Positions 22,903-32,412 of a stretch of 41,660 nucleotides of DNA are shown here, in pieces (the stretch's first letter is position 1; every line of letters begins with the position of its first letter). The translations under genes and the position numbers were made by a program. Origin of the DNA: a virus. The notes beneath the pieces are model-generated. The model was not told the origin of the DNA and did no database searches. It saw nothing but the letters and a program-made list of their open reading frames with translations. The stretch spans positions 1 to 41,660 of IMG/VR virus record IMGVR_UViG_3300049911_000020. One strand, 5' to 3'.

Positions 22903-24473
22903 TGGAACTCCCGCGCTATCAGTATCAGGAATCGCCCACCGTGCGGGAATCCTTGCCCGGCGGCACGCCGCAAATTCTACCAGGGGCCATAGAGAGATTC
23001 GGCAGGGAATTAGGCGGATTGGCCCAAGAGCGAGCCCGGACGGAATATCTCATCCAGGCGTCCCGTGAGCAAGTCCAGGTCGCCGGGATCGTTTCGCAGC
23101 TCGACGCCTACGCGGACAAGTGGTACGAGGGCATCGACGCGAAGCGCACGCCGGCTAATACCGCAGAAGCCTACCGAAAGGAGGCCGGCGAGTTCACCGA
23201 GAATCTTCTGGGTTCTATCCAGGGGGAAGGGTTGAGGAACCGGGCCACGGCCCACGTCATGGCCAAGATTGAGGGCCAGGCCCACGGCATGCGGGCGCGG
23301 GCGAACGAGATGTGGGTAGGGGCCACGCTTGCAGATGCCAAACAGCAGACACAGGATGCCATCAGCCGCTATGCGATGGCACCGAATGCGGAGGCCCGAG
23401 GGTTGATCCGGCAGGAAGTAGAAACGTTCTGGCAGGGGCTTGCTGACTACGGCGTTGAGCGTCCAGAACAGGCTCAAGCGATTGTCTCCACGTTCCGTAG
23501 CCACGCAGAGAACGCAGCGTTTGACCACGATGCCAAAAACAATCCGTGGCAGGCCAAAAAGGACCTATCTGCCGGGAAGTATTCCCTCTTCACTGATCAG
23601 GAGAAGTGGGCCGCTAACACCCGCGCCACGACGCGCATCCGTGAGGGCGATGCTCAGGTTGATCACGAGATCAAGCAAGCCGACGACGCCTTGCGCGTGA
23701 AGTTCGTCTATGACCTCGCTGACGGGGTATATGGCAGGGGTAAGGACGTGGATATGTCCAAGGTGGAGACGATGCTGAAGGCGGGGAAGCACGAGGCTGC
23801 CACTGTCGAGCATATTCTGGGCCTTGCCACAGCGGAGAAGAAGCGGGAGGTAGTGGCTGACGAGAAGGGGTCTAAGCTCACCGCTGCCAGCCTGAAGCGG
23901 AGGATGGACTATACCACTGCGGATAAAATCCGGGAGGCCAAGTCAGTTGCCGAGACCGACTTTGCTGAAGGGCGTCTCCGACGAGAAGAGTTTGACGATG
24001 TGCAGCGTGAGTATCGGGAACAGATGGAGAAATTGGACAAGAAGGTGCAGGCAGCGAAGGACGACCAGACCAAACAGATTGAGGGACTAAAAGACGAGGC
24101 GACCCACGAAATGCTGTCCTGGATGCCCTCCAAGGATGACCCGCTCCTTTTCGGCATCAAGGGGGATCTCATCCAAGCTGAGGAGGCTGGTCGGGCGATA
24201 ATTGCGAAGGCTGCGAAGGGTGGCAAGGACCCGGTGGCTGCCATCAGGGAGGCGAAACAGTCTCTTACGCTTCGGGTGTATGGGACCGCAAGGTCCGCTC
24301 GTGACGCCAGATTGTCCGACCTGGAAAAGGCCGGATTGAAGCCAACCAAGACCCTGGCCGATGACATTGAAAGGCTGCGCCTGCCCCCCGAGGAAAAGCG
24401 CAGGCTGAAGGTCCTATTCAACGACGCCGCTGAATTGCAACAGTGGATGGACCGGAACCCCCAGAGGCCGTGA
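22902..24473 (+). CDS. Internal virion protein, gp15-like position
   Basis: The product has 523 residues. It is almost entirely helical and rich in Glu, Lys, Ala. After a disordered start (YQYQESPTVRESLPGGTPQ) come phrases such as GRELGGLAQERARTEYLIQASREQVQ and AHVMAKIEGQAHGMRARANEMWVG, typical of the second podovirus internal protein, ejected into the cell with the DNA. No enzyme motif is seen. It overlaps the previous stop by one base and the next start by one. Confidence 0.72.
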   Translation: MELPRYQYQESPTVRESLPGGTPQILPGAIERFGRELGGLAQERARTEYLIQASREQVQVAGIVSQLDAYADKWYEGIDAKRTPANTAEAYRKEAGEFTENLLGSIQGEGLRNRATAHVMAKIEGQAHGMRARANEMWVGATLADAKQQTQDAISRYAMAPNAEARGLIRQEVETFWQGLADYGVERPEQAQAIVSTFRSHAENAAFDHDAKNNPWQAKKDLSAGKYSLFTDQEKWAANTRATTRIREGDAQVDHEIKQADDALRVKFVYDLADGVYGRGKDVDMSKVETMLKAGKHEAATVEHILGLATAEKKREVVADEKGSKLTAASLKRRMDYTTADKIREAKSVAETDFAEGRLRREEFDDVQREYREQMEKLDKKVQAAKDDQTKQIEGLKDEATHEMLSWMPSKDDPLLFGIKGDLIQAEEAGRAIIAKAAKGGKDPVAAIREAKQSLTLRVYGTARSARDARLSDLEKAGLKPTKTLADDIERLRLPPEEKRRLKVLFNDAAELQQWMDRNPQRP

Positions 24474-27400
24474 TGGCAAAACTTGACCCCAAATTCCTCC
24501 AAGACCGCGAGGCCGCCTACAACGACGAGGTTGACGCCAAGTTCGAGCGGCTGAAGTCGGTCAACTTTGGGTTTCCCGAGGAGAAGCCCGCGCCAACGAC
24601 AGTCGGGCAGCGGGCCAAGAAACCCTATGAAGAAATCCTCGCCGACCCCGCTGCGAGTCGGATGGAGCGGTTTGTTGCCGGCGTAGTTAAGGGCGCTCGG
24701 GGGAGCCCCAATGTTTTCCGACCTCTTACCGACACCCCAACCGACAACCCCATTACGAGGTTGGGTGAGGTGGCCGCCCTGCCGTTCACGATGGGGTTTA
24801 ACGCGCTATCCCAAGGCTTCGTAGAAGCCGGCCTGATCAGCCAGCGCCACGCCGAAGAAATCGGGCAGGCTATTGTGGCTTCGACTCCTGCGCTGGTGTC
24901 TCCCGCTGGAATGGCGGCGTTGCGCGGGGTGAGGGAAAGGATGGCGCTGAAATCGTCCGTTTTAGACGATACGGGGGTGCCGAAAAAGGAAATTCCAGGT
25001 GCAGCACCCGGTCCCGCGATGGAAACCGCTACCAGAAACATCCAACTAGAGTCGCAACTGTCTCGGCTCGTTGCGGGCAACGAGAAACCAACGCTCCAGC
25101 ACGCCCAGCAAGCCAGAACCTTGATTGAACAAAATCCTGGCATGAGCGAGGCTGACCTGATTCGCAAGACTTTGGGCGGAATGACTGAGGCGGAGGCCCA
25201 AATCGGTAAAACCCCCTGGGGGCAAGTCATGGCCAAGTTGTCCGATGACGCCCTTGCAGAGGTTCGGGCCAAAGCAGAGGCCGGGGCAGCAACGCTCTCC
25301 ATTGAGACCGAGGCCGGGAAAATCGAAGGTCCCCGGGGTGATGTCCTGAAGGGCATTCAATGGCAGGAGCAGACCCGGGGGATCAAGCCGGGAGTCCGTG
25401 CCGCCGATGTTGTCACGCAGCGAGAGGTTGAGCCATCGGGGGAGGAACCAGGAGGACAATCTACTGCCCAGCTCTCTCCCAATGCTCCTGAGTGGATGGG
25501 TCGGGCGTGGACCGGGGAGCCTCGGGAGGTTCCCACAACCGAGAAGCCCTTCTCCATCGTGGAGCCGTCTGAGGCTCCCCCAGCCACGCCCGCGGGGACT
25601 CCAGCGGCCCCAGGTGCCACGATCCCGCCCAAAGAGGCACCTGAGTACCTTCCTGGCTTCAAATACCCTCCAGGAGGCCAAGGGGGCACTGTTGGCAAGG
25701 TGCTAGCGCAGTTCAAGGCTGATACCACTGCCGAAGCACTGCGGGATGTCCAGAAACGGGGGGTGGTGGGAGATGAACCGGCTCACGCCAAGGCAACAAG
25801 CCTAATCCAGTCAGGCAGGTGGGACTTGGAGAGGGTAGCCGGACTGAATCCTGGCGATACGGTCAACGTCGAGGAGGCCATTGCCGCTCGATCCATTGCG
25901 GATGCCGCCATGCTGAACGCTGGCAGAATCAGCAAACTGGCCCTCCTCGGGCAATATGACGAGGGCGCCGCCGCCTCGATCATGGTGCAGGCCCGGATGG
26001 CGGCACACAACACCTCGGCACTCTTCTCTGAGGCCGGGCGCGTGGTCCGAATTGCCGGACAAGAGGGCCAGGTGGCAGGTGCACAGGCGATCATCGGCAC
26101 CATGCCGCTGGACCCCTCCGGCGGTGGCATGACGGACGCCATGTATCAACTCCCGGGTTCCGAGCGGGCACGCCTCCTAACCGAGAAACTGTCCAGGGAT
26201 GCCGGGGGACCCCGGAGGCTCCTGGAACAGTACGCCATGCAGGACAGCAAAGTAGCCCGGGACCGCCTGGGAAGTTGGCAGATGCGGTTCGGGCGGGCCA
26301 CGATGGAGCTGGCCTATAACTCCTACCTGAGCCCCCGGACGTGGTTCAAGATCATCCGCTCTGGGACCCTCGTGACTCCCACGGTAAGCCTCATTGAGAC
26401 TGCCGCAGCGGAATTTCCACGGCGAGCCCTTGCCGCCATCGCCCCAAACCTCGTGGACCCACTGGGTGGGGTCGTAAAGGGCACCGCCTGGGCCAATTTC
26501 ATGTCGCTGAAGAATGCCCTCGGGGATGCGGTGCGCGGTGTGGGGGATAGTTGGCGGGCTACGGCGAAAGTCGCCAAGGAGTCCGGCTGGGTAAAGGGCG
26601 AGCAGGAGTTTTTAACCAACCTCGCCCAGTCTAACCCCGCCTGGGGCCGCTACATGCAGAAGTGGAACTTTCGACCCCGGATTTCTAGTGAAGGCTTCCC
26701 GGAAGCGCCGGAGATGTTCGGGGACGCCGTTGCTAAGACTGTGGATGTTCTGGGCGCCATTGGGAGACACAACACAGACGGGACCGCTGCCTCCCATGCC
26801 TTCACATTTACGTTCAACTACCGCATCGGGGCCGAGATGAAGACCCACGAGATGGCGGTGAAGGCGGGCCATGCACCGGGAACTGCCGCATACGAGTCAT
26901 TCAAGAATCACCTGATGGAAACGATGCCATCCGAGGTTGACCAAGCGGCTATGCAGCATGCGGCCACAAACACATTCATCAACCAAGGCCATTCCGCCGT
27001 CATTAAGGGATTGCAACACACGATGGGCGGCCAACATGTTCTTGTCCGTTTGGCTGTCGCTCCCTTTACTCGCGTTCCCCTGAACAAGCTGGAATACGTC
27101 CTGGAGCGGACACCCGGCATCCAATTCCTGATGGACGGATGGCGGAATGACTTCATGGCGGGTGGGGCGAAACGGGATATGTCGATTGCCAAGGTCGGGA
27201 CCGGACTCGTCGGTCTAATGGTTATGGCGGACCTGGCGGCGAATAGGTACGTGACGGGCAGCCCGCCCAAGGACCCCAAAGAGCGGCAGGCAATGGACGA
27301 CGCTGGCATTCCGTGGCGCTCCTACTGGAACCCTGTCACACAGAAATGGAACAGCGCAGGAGAAGCGGAACCTCTTGGGGATTGGATTACCATTTCTGCC

Positions 27401-28249
27401 GATATGGTCCACATCTCCAGGGACATCAAGGATGCCCGCTTTTACGACTACGCGATCCCCCTTGCGATTGCCGCAGGGGAGAGTTTCTTCAATCAGGGCA
27501 TGATGATGGGCCTCTCAAATTGGATGCACGTCTTTTCTGGCGGAGATCCCAACCAGACCATCAACGCCTTCACTCAGGCGATGCGGCCCCCCATGCCATT
27601 CCAGGGAGACCTGCAAACGCTAGACCCGTACCTGGATGGAATCCGCAAAGAGGCGAGGGGATTCACCGATCACTACCTCGCCATGCTACCGGGAAACGGC
27701 CTGCCCTCCCACCGGAATCGGATCACCGGGGAGCCGCTGCACTACGAGGGCGCGTGGCCCACGGACATGCTCTCGGCCTTCGCCACTCACACGATGAGCG
27801 ATGACAGGGTGCTGCTGGAGATCACGAGGCTTCGGGGGGCAGGCATCGAGAAGTTGCCGGATCACATCGGGGGACCGAGGCCACCTGAGTATGTCGAGAC
27901 CGAGGTGCCAGGGCATCCGCCCGGAGTCGGTCTGACCCCGCAGCAGAAAGACCGATGGATTGTGCTCCAGACGCAAGAAGTGAAGGCCAGCGGAAAGACG
28001 ATGCACCAAACCATGACCGATCTGGTGAACGGAGAGCGTTATCAGCGCATGCCTGACCCAGAGAAGGCGCGGGAGTTGGCGCATATCTTTATGGTCTATC
28101 GGGGCATTGCAGACGAGAAGTTGAAGGCAGAGGACAGGGGTTTGGCGCTGGACGTTCGGAATCAACTCATGGGGAAGCGCATTGAATATCTTCCCACGGC
28201 CCAGCAACCCGCAGCCCGCGAACGTCTCCTCTCCACCTTGGGGCGATGA
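24473..28249 (+). CDS. Large internal virion protein (gp16-like), 1258 residues
   Basis: This is the longest gene; ATG 24473 overlaps the previous stop (TGATG), so the further-open frame upstream is not used. A charged N-terminus leads to a hydrophobic helical stretch (LGEVAALPFTMGFNALSQGF...), a Pro-rich linker near residues 350-400 (PPATPAGTPAAPGATIPPKEAPEYLPGF...), and a long helical C-terminal part with membrane-like segments (TGLVGLMVMADLAANRYV, IPLAIAAGESFFNQGMMMG). Proteins in this position are ejected first and form the DNA conduit. I do not see the Glu-Ser lytic transglycosylase motif that T7 gp16 carries. Confidence 0.82.
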   Translation: MAKLDPKFLQDREAAYNDEVDAKFERLKSVNFGFPEEKPAPTTVGQRAKKPYEEILADPAASRMERFVAGVVKGARGSPNVFRPLTDTPTDNPITRLGEVAALPFTMGFNALSQGFVEAGLISQRHAEEIGQAIVASTPALVSPAGMAALRGVRERMALKSSVLDDTGVPKKEIPGAAPGPAMETATRNIQLESQLSRLVAGNEKPTLQHAQQARTLIEQNPGMSEADLIRKTLGGMTEAEAQIGKTPWGQVMAKLSDDALAEVRAKAEAGAATLSIETEAGKIEGPRGDVLKGIQWQEQTRGIKPGVRAADVVTQREVEPSGEEPGGQSTAQLSPNAPEWMGRAWTGEPREVPTTEKPFSIVEPSEAPPATPAGTPAAPGATIPPKEAPEYLPGFKYPPGGQGGTVGKVLAQFKADTTAEALRDVQKRGVVGDEPAHAKATSLIQSGRWDLERVAGLNPGDTVNVEEAIAARSIADAAMLNAGRISKLALLGQYDEGAAASIMVQARMAAHNTSALFSEAGRVVRIAGQEGQVAGAQAIIGTMPLDPSGGGMTDAMYQLPGSERARLLTEKLSRDAGGPRRLLEQYAMQDSKVARDRLGSWQMRFGRATMELAYNSYLSPRTWFKIIRSGTLVTPTVSLIETAAAEFPRRALAAIAPNLVDPLGGVVKGTAWANFMSLKNALGDAVRGVGDSWRATAKVAKESGWVKGEQEFLTNLAQSNPAWGRYMQKWNFRPRISSEGFPEAPEMFGDAVAKTVDVLGAIGRHNTDGTAASHAFTFTFNYRIGAEMKTHEMAVKAGHAPGTAAYESFKNHLMETMPSEVDQAAMQHAATNTFINQGHSAVIKGLQHTMGGQHVLVRLAVAPFTRVPLNKLEYVLERTPGIQFLMDGWRNDFMAGGAKRDMSIAKVGTGLVGLMVMADLAANRYVTGSPPKDPKERQAMDDAGIPWRSYWNPVTQKWNSAGEAEPLGDWITISADMVHISRDIKDARFYDYAIPLAIAAGESFFNQGMMMGLSNWMHVFSGGDPNQTINAFTQAMRPPMPFQGDLQTLDPYLDGIRKEARGFTDHYLAMLPGNGLPSHRNRITGEPLHYEGAWPTDMLSAFATHTMSDDRVLLEITRLRGAGIEKLPDHIGGPRPPEYVETEVPGHPPGVGLTPQQKDRWIVLQTQEVKASGKTMHQTMTDLVNGERYQRMPDPEKARELAHIFMVYRGIADEKLKAEDRGLALDVRNQLMGKRIEYLPTAQQPAARERLLSTLGR

Positions 28250-29502
28250 TGGAGTACAAGTCGAAGTGCTGCGCGGTCGTTGACAATGGCTTGTTTATAG
28301 ACTTGGCCACAAGCCTTGTTAAGGATTTTGGCAAGGTCTACTACAATTCGCCCGCTGTAGACGCCTTTATCAGTTCTAACGCGACCGTGCTCGGGAAGGG
28401 CATTCCCGGTGTCACTAGGGTAGACGACATCTGGAAGATTGCAGACGAGGTGAACCTTTGGATATTTCCAGACTGCTACTACGGGGGCCTGCAACTCCAC
28501 CTGGAAAGTCTCGGCAAGCGCGTGTGGGGCGCACGGATGGGTGAGGAGTTAGAACTTGACCGCGTGAATTCCAAGCGGCACCTGAAGAAACTCGGCATCA
28601 ACATCGGCCCCTATGTCGTTGTCAAGGGCCTGGAGAAACTTCGGGAGCACCTGAAGGCGCACGAGGACCAATGGGTCAAGGTGAGTCGGACACGGGGCGA
28701 CGTGGAAACCTTCCATTCGCCTAATTACAAGCTCATCGAGCCCGTGATTGACGAATTGGAAAACAAACTTGGTGCCAAGAAAGAACTCATGGAATTCATC
28801 GTCGAGGAAGGCATTCCCGATGCTGTCGAGGTGGCCTATGACGGCTTCACCGTGGATGGCCTCTTTCCGGGTGCTGGCATGGTCGGCATTGAAGTAAAGG
28901 GCAAGAGCTACGTCGGCATCTTCCAAGACGCGGCGGACATGCCGGAGCAGATCACAGAACCGAATGAGAAACTTGCCGACACCCTGAAGCGGTATCGCTA
29001 CCGGAACTGGCTCTCCCTGGAGATGCGGATCACGGAGGGCGGGGCATACCACGTCATTGACCCCTGCTGCCGCTTCGGGAGCCCACCGGGCGAACTGGTG
29101 CCTCTGATGTACACGAACCTAGCCGAAATCTTTTGGGAGGGCGCGGACGGGAAACTAGTCGAACCTGTTCCTTCCGGTAAGTATGGCGTCGAGTTGAGGA
29201 TGGAATCCCAGTGGGCGCGGGATCACTGGTTGCCCGTGTACTTCCCCACGGAGATTCGGGATCACGTCCGTTTGCGGAATATGTGCATCATTGACGGGAC
29301 CTATTACATCGTGCCGCAGAGTGCCAAGGTGGACAACATCGGCGGGCTGGTCGCTACGGGCGACACACTAGAGGCCGCCATTGAAGAAGTGAAAGGGTAC
29401 GCCTCGCAAGTTGAAGCCTACGGGTTGGACATCTTTGAGGACAGCCTTGACCAAGCGCAAGAGGAAATCGAAAAACTTGCAAAGATGGGGGTTGAGTTAT
29501 GA
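28246..29502 (+). CDS. ATP-grasp-type ligase-like enzyme in the virion operon
   Basis: The product has 418 residues. The order of parts matches ATP-grasp enzymes: an N-terminal Rossmann-like domain (FGKVYYNSPAVDAFISS... VNLWIFPDCYYGGLQL), a middle beginning GINIGPYVVVKGLEKL with the nucleotide-binding Lys in QWVKVSRTRGDVE, the binding strand MEFIVEEGIPDAVEVAYDGF, and the metal-binding end SLEMRITEGGAYHVIDPCCRFG, whose E-x-R and D-x-x-x-R spacing fits the usual Mg sites. Such enzymes join a carboxylate to an amine using ATP. The substrate is unknown. The gene interlocks by four bases with the internal virion and tailspike genes, so it is made with the virion. It is not a usual podovirus gene. 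The call rests on motif layout only. Confidence 0.7.
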   Translation: MMEYKSKCCAVVDNGLFIDLATSLVKDFGKVYYNSPAVDAFISSNATVLGKGIPGVTRVDDIWKIADEVNLWIFPDCYYGGLQLHLESLGKRVWGARMGEELELDRVNSKRHLKKLGINIGPYVVVKGLEKLREHLKAHEDQWVKVSRTRGDVETFHSPNYKLIEPVIDELENKLGAKKELMEFIVEEGIPDAVEVAYDGFTVDGLFPGAGMVGIEVKGKSYVGIFQDAADMPEQITEPNEKLADTLKRYRYRNWLSLEMRITEGGAYHVIDPCCRFGSPPGELVPLMYTNLAEIFWEGADGKLVEPVPSGKYGVELRMESQWARDHWLPVYFPTEIRDHVRLRNMCIIDGTYYIVPQSAKVDNIGGLVATGDTLEAAIEEVKGYASQVEAYGLDIFEDSLDQAQEEIEKLAKMGVEL

Positions 29503-31463
29503 AGCGATTACTGTGGATTGCGGCTATCCTGCTCGCCATTCCGCTCTGGTGTACGCCGGGACATGGGGCCATCCAGGTAGGACCCCTCGTCCGCGCGAAC
29601 TGTACCGACATCACCGCACCTGTTGAGGACAAGACATGGTGCTTTCAGCAGAGCGACGGACAACTTTATGTCCGGCATGGTGGAGCGTGGATCACCACGG
29701 CCCCAGGCAGCGTGACGATTCCTTTGCCTTCCTACGATTACGCCGCCCTCCCAACGCCAGATCCGGTATATCCCGGTCGCCTCGTGCGCGTGAAGGATAA
29801 TATTCGTGGTCCCTGGATAGACACAGGAATCGCCTGGCGGAGCCTCACGGGTGAGGCAAACGTTGACGACTTCGGCGCGGTAGGAAACGGCACGACTAAT
29901 GACGCGGCGGCTATCCAGGCGTGCATTGAAGCAGCTTACGCGGCGAGTGTCCCTTGCGTGGCCGTGGGTTCCAAAGCGTACAACATCACCACCACACTGA
30001 ACCTCGCGGACCATTGGGGGATGCAGTTTCTCGGACGCCTTGGATTCGATTCTGCGGGCCCCCGCCTCATCGGGAACACTGGCGCAGGGAATCCTATTAT
30101 TGACGCCTACGGGATGCACGGGGGATTGATCGAGGGGTGGAACCTTACCGGCGTCACGTCCACCATTGGAGTTACCGTAGGATGCACTACGCTGAATAAT
30201 GCTATCGGGGGACGCCTGCGGAATGTTCAGATCGTGATGCCCACCGATCCAACGGCGAACAATAGCACGGGCACGATAGGGATTCTCAACCGGGGCGGCG
30301 ATGAAGTCACGTATGAGAATATCATCGTGTCGGCCAACCTCCCGATGGTCCTCATGGGTGGAGGACTGGTTACGTCGGACCTTAGTTGGGTGCGTGGCGA
30401 CAGTGTTTCGACCTACGTTCCCGCGAGTGCATTTGCAACGCTCGCCCCTATGTCCGTCGCAAATAATCATTTCGTCGGGAACAGTCACCTTGTCGCCATT
30501 GGGTTTCACCGGCCTACCCTGGCGATGTCGTGGACAGACAACACGGATGCGGGGGCGCTCTACATGGCGTCCATCACGGGCGGGGCGGGCGACGGGACCT
30601 ATAGCGTTGCCATGAATTTGGAGAGTGCCCGGGGGTTGCACATTGCGAGTGGGTTTGCCGAGAATGTTCTGACGGCCATTGAGACGGGGTATCTCTGGAA
30701 TTCTTCAATCCAACTCACGACCAATGACGCTACGGCGACCAATGGTCCGATAATCGTAGTCTATGGTGGCGCGGCGGGCGGCATTCGGAATACGTCTTTC
30801 AGGATCGGGACATCTTCCGCAGCCCGGTACGTCATAGATCAAGATGGCGGTTCCCCTCTTACGTCTCTCATCGAGGCGACGGACTTTAACACTGACAACC
30901 CTGGAGCGGGCTACACACTGCCGACTGCTGGCATCGCGGCCATTCTTGGAAGCGGCGTGACCTTCCGCTCGCGGGTGGATTTCTGGAATGGAAACTTCAA
31001 CTTCAACACCGCGCTGTATCAAGTCTTTGATCTAAACTTGCTTGCCACGGCAGGGGGTGTCACCCAACATGCTATTCGGGCACCGGGTACGGCGGTGCTT
31101 CCCCCTCTCCTGACGAAGATCACCGGGGCATCGGCTACCCTCCAGAATACCCCCGGCCTCACCGCCGCTGTGGACTTTACCACAGGGGTCGGCATCGTTG
31201 CTGCGGCCAATTACATTATCCTCCTGAAAACAACGGTTGCCCCAGTAGCCAGTTATGAATTATTCACGGCCACGGTAATCTACAATGACACCACAGTAGC
31301 AGTCACCGTGCAACCTCTCTCCTACTCAGCGAACGTGAACGGAGTCACCCGGTATTGGCTGGGCCTGCTCGTCAGGAACGCGACGACGGGGGCGGGCATC
31401 GACCTGACCAATCTGGGCGCAAACCTCTCAATCCAAATCCTCGTTTCAGGGTTCATTTACTGA
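29499..31463 (+). CDS. Tailspike-like protein with Sec signal and pectate-lyase-type beta helix
   Basis: The product has 654 residues. The N-terminus MKRLLWIAAILLAIPLWCTPG and a GHGA cleavage-like site (about residue 24) form a good Sec signal. A small domain follows (residues about 25-120, with QQSDGQLYVRHGGAWITT). From residue 121 the phrase VDDFGAVGNGTTNDAAAIQACI marks the start of the pectate-lyase-3-type right-handed beta helix used by many phage tailspikes to bind and cut host polysaccharide. The C-terminal 140 residues look like a trimer-forming tip. It overlaps the ATP-grasp gene (ATGA). The signal is unexpected for a tail part assembled in the cytoplasm. Confidence 0.82.
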   Translation: MKRLLWIAAILLAIPLWCTPGHGAIQVGPLVRANCTDITAPVEDKTWCFQQSDGQLYVRHGGAWITTAPGSVTIPLPSYDYAALPTPDPVYPGRLVRVKDNIRGPWIDTGIAWRSLTGEANVDDFGAVGNGTTNDAAAIQACIEAAYAASVPCVAVGSKAYNITTTLNLADHWGMQFLGRLGFDSAGPRLIGNTGAGNPIIDAYGMHGGLIEGWNLTGVTSTIGVTVGCTTLNNAIGGRLRNVQIVMPTDPTANNSTGTIGILNRGGDEVTYENIIVSANLPMVLMGGGLVTSDLSWVRGDSVSTYVPASAFATLAPMSVANNHFVGNSHLVAIGFHRPTLAMSWTDNTDAGALYMASITGGAGDGTYSVAMNLESARGLHIASGFAENVLTAIETGYLWNSSIQLTTNDATATNGPIIVVYGGAAGGIRNTSFRIGTSSAARYVIDQDGGSPLTSLIEATDFNTDNPGAGYTLPTAGIAAILGSGVTFRSRVDFWNGNFNFNTALYQVFDLNLLATAGGVTQHAIRAPGTAVLPPLLTKITGASATLQNTPGLTAAVDFTTGVGIVAAANYIILLKTTVAPVASYELFTATVIYNDTTVAVTVQPLSYSANVNGVTRYWLGLLVRNATTGAGIDLTNLGANLSIQILVSGFIY

Positions 31464-31472
31464 GGAGCGACC

Positions 31473-31700
31473 ATGCCAGACGGTGAAACCAACTTTGAGG
31501 GGTATGTCAGGGCCAGACTTGAGGACATCGGCAGAGTTCAGGGGGAGCAACGGTTGGAGGTACAGGCCGTTCGTATTCAGGTCACTGAACTATCCGTGTC
31601 AGTCGGTGCCCTCAAGGCTACTGCCCGCGCCTGGGGGATATTCGCGGGCATGGTGTCAGGTGCGGTCACGGGTATGGGATTGAAGTTTTGGGGGAAGTGA
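31473..31700 (+). CDS. XhlA-like small membrane protein, lysis module
   Basis: The product has 75 residues with GAGGAGCGACC before the ATG. A charged helix (YVRARLEDIGRVQGEQRLEVQAVRIQVTEL) is followed by one C-terminal hydrophobic helix (ARAWGIFAGMVSGAVTGMGL) and a basic end. This is the plan of XhlA-type lysis-helper membrane proteins. It opens the lysis module and overlaps the next start by one base. Confidence 0.62.
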   Translation: MPDGETNFEGYVRARLEDIGRVQGEQRLEVQAVRIQVTELSVSVGALKATARAWGIFAGMVSGAVTGMGLKFWGK

Positions 31701-32170
31701 TGATGACGCAAGAAGAATCGGGTGCCATCCGGGACGCCGTGCGGTTCTACTTGAATCCCTTCGAGGCGCTCCTTGCGGCGATGGTCGAGGCCGAGGGAGG
31801 AGCGGACGCTTTTGTGAAGGCTGTCCAGTGCTCGCGCCCCGAAGTGAAAACCTTCGAGCAGGCGATCGCAGTTGCTTGCAAAACCATTCGGAGCCGAGTT
31901 CTGGCATATCAGAACTGGCCTCGTATCGACCCGGACGGGATCAAGAACGCTCTGGGAACCAACCCCCTGTGTAGCGTAACGGCAGTGCCAACGGTGGACC
32001 CGTGGACGGGTGAGGCGTCGCCCCACCGCCTAACCCTGACGGAACTGTTCATCCGATTTCTTGCGGCACGCTGGGCACCAGTGGGCGTCGAGAACGATCC
32101 GACAAACCTTAACGCGAACTGGGCGGGCAACGTGATTGCCCTTTACTCGAAACGGTCGGAACTGGCGTAA
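31700..32170 (+). CDS. Probable lysis-module protein, possible cell-wall hydrolase
   Basis: The product has 156 residues (TGATG overlap with the gene before). The N-terminal helices (GAIRDAVRFYLNPFEALLAAMVEAEGG) include a possible catalytic Glu, and the C-terminus FIRFLAARWAPVGVENDPTNLNANWAGNVIALY resembles the end of lysozyme-like phage proteins that carry R-W-A-P-x-G...NDP-x-x-LN-x-x-W. Together with the two-helix holin that follows, it is the best candidate for the endolysin. The exact enzyme class is not clear. Confidence 0.58.
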   Translation: MMTQEESGAIRDAVRFYLNPFEALLAAMVEAEGGADAFVKAVQCSRPEVKTFEQAIAVACKTIRSRVLAYQNWPRIDPDGIKNALGTNPLCSVTAVPTVDPWTGEASPHRLTLTELFIRFLAARWAPVGVENDPTNLNANWAGNVIALYSKRSELA

Positions 32171-32181
32171 GGAGGTGAACC

Positions 32182-32412
32182 GTGAACTGGGAACTGTTGG
32201 GCCGGCGGATCTGGCACGGGATCACCGCAGCGATCCTAGCGGGGGGGACCGCGCTTGCCGTGCTGCAACAATGGCCGACGAAATTCCAATGGTTGCTCCT
32301 TGGGTCCGGGATGTCGATGGCGTTCGTGAAGGGCGTCAACGGATTCAATGCTAACCCCGAGGTGACAATCGCACAACAGGATTTGGCCTCTGGGGCGGGA
32401 GTGAAACCCTAA
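32182..32412 (+). CDS. Holin-like two-helix membrane protein
   Basis: The product has 76 residues starting at GTG 32182, with the near-perfect ribosome site AAGGAGGTG. Two hydrophobic segments (GITAAILAGGTALAVLQQW and FQWLLLGSGMSMAFVKG) are separated by a short charged turn; the tail is polar. This is the usual holin build. It lies between the hydrolase-like gene and the DUF1353 gene. A holin sets lysis timing by forming inner-membrane holes. Confidence 0.7.
   Translation: MNWELLGRRIWHGITAAILAGGTALAVLQQWPTKFQWLLLGSGMSMAFVKGVNGFNANPEVTIAQQDLASGAGVKP

Noticed and set aside
28279-28300. TTGACA and TATAGA at the start of the ATP-grasp gene
   Set aside because: The spacing is ten bases, too short for a sigma70 promoter.
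8922-31463. Diversity-generating retroelement, as in BPP-1
   Set aside because: The portal and Bbp19-like genes recall BPP-1, so I looked for a reverse transcriptase frame; none was found, and the spike end shows no template repeat.
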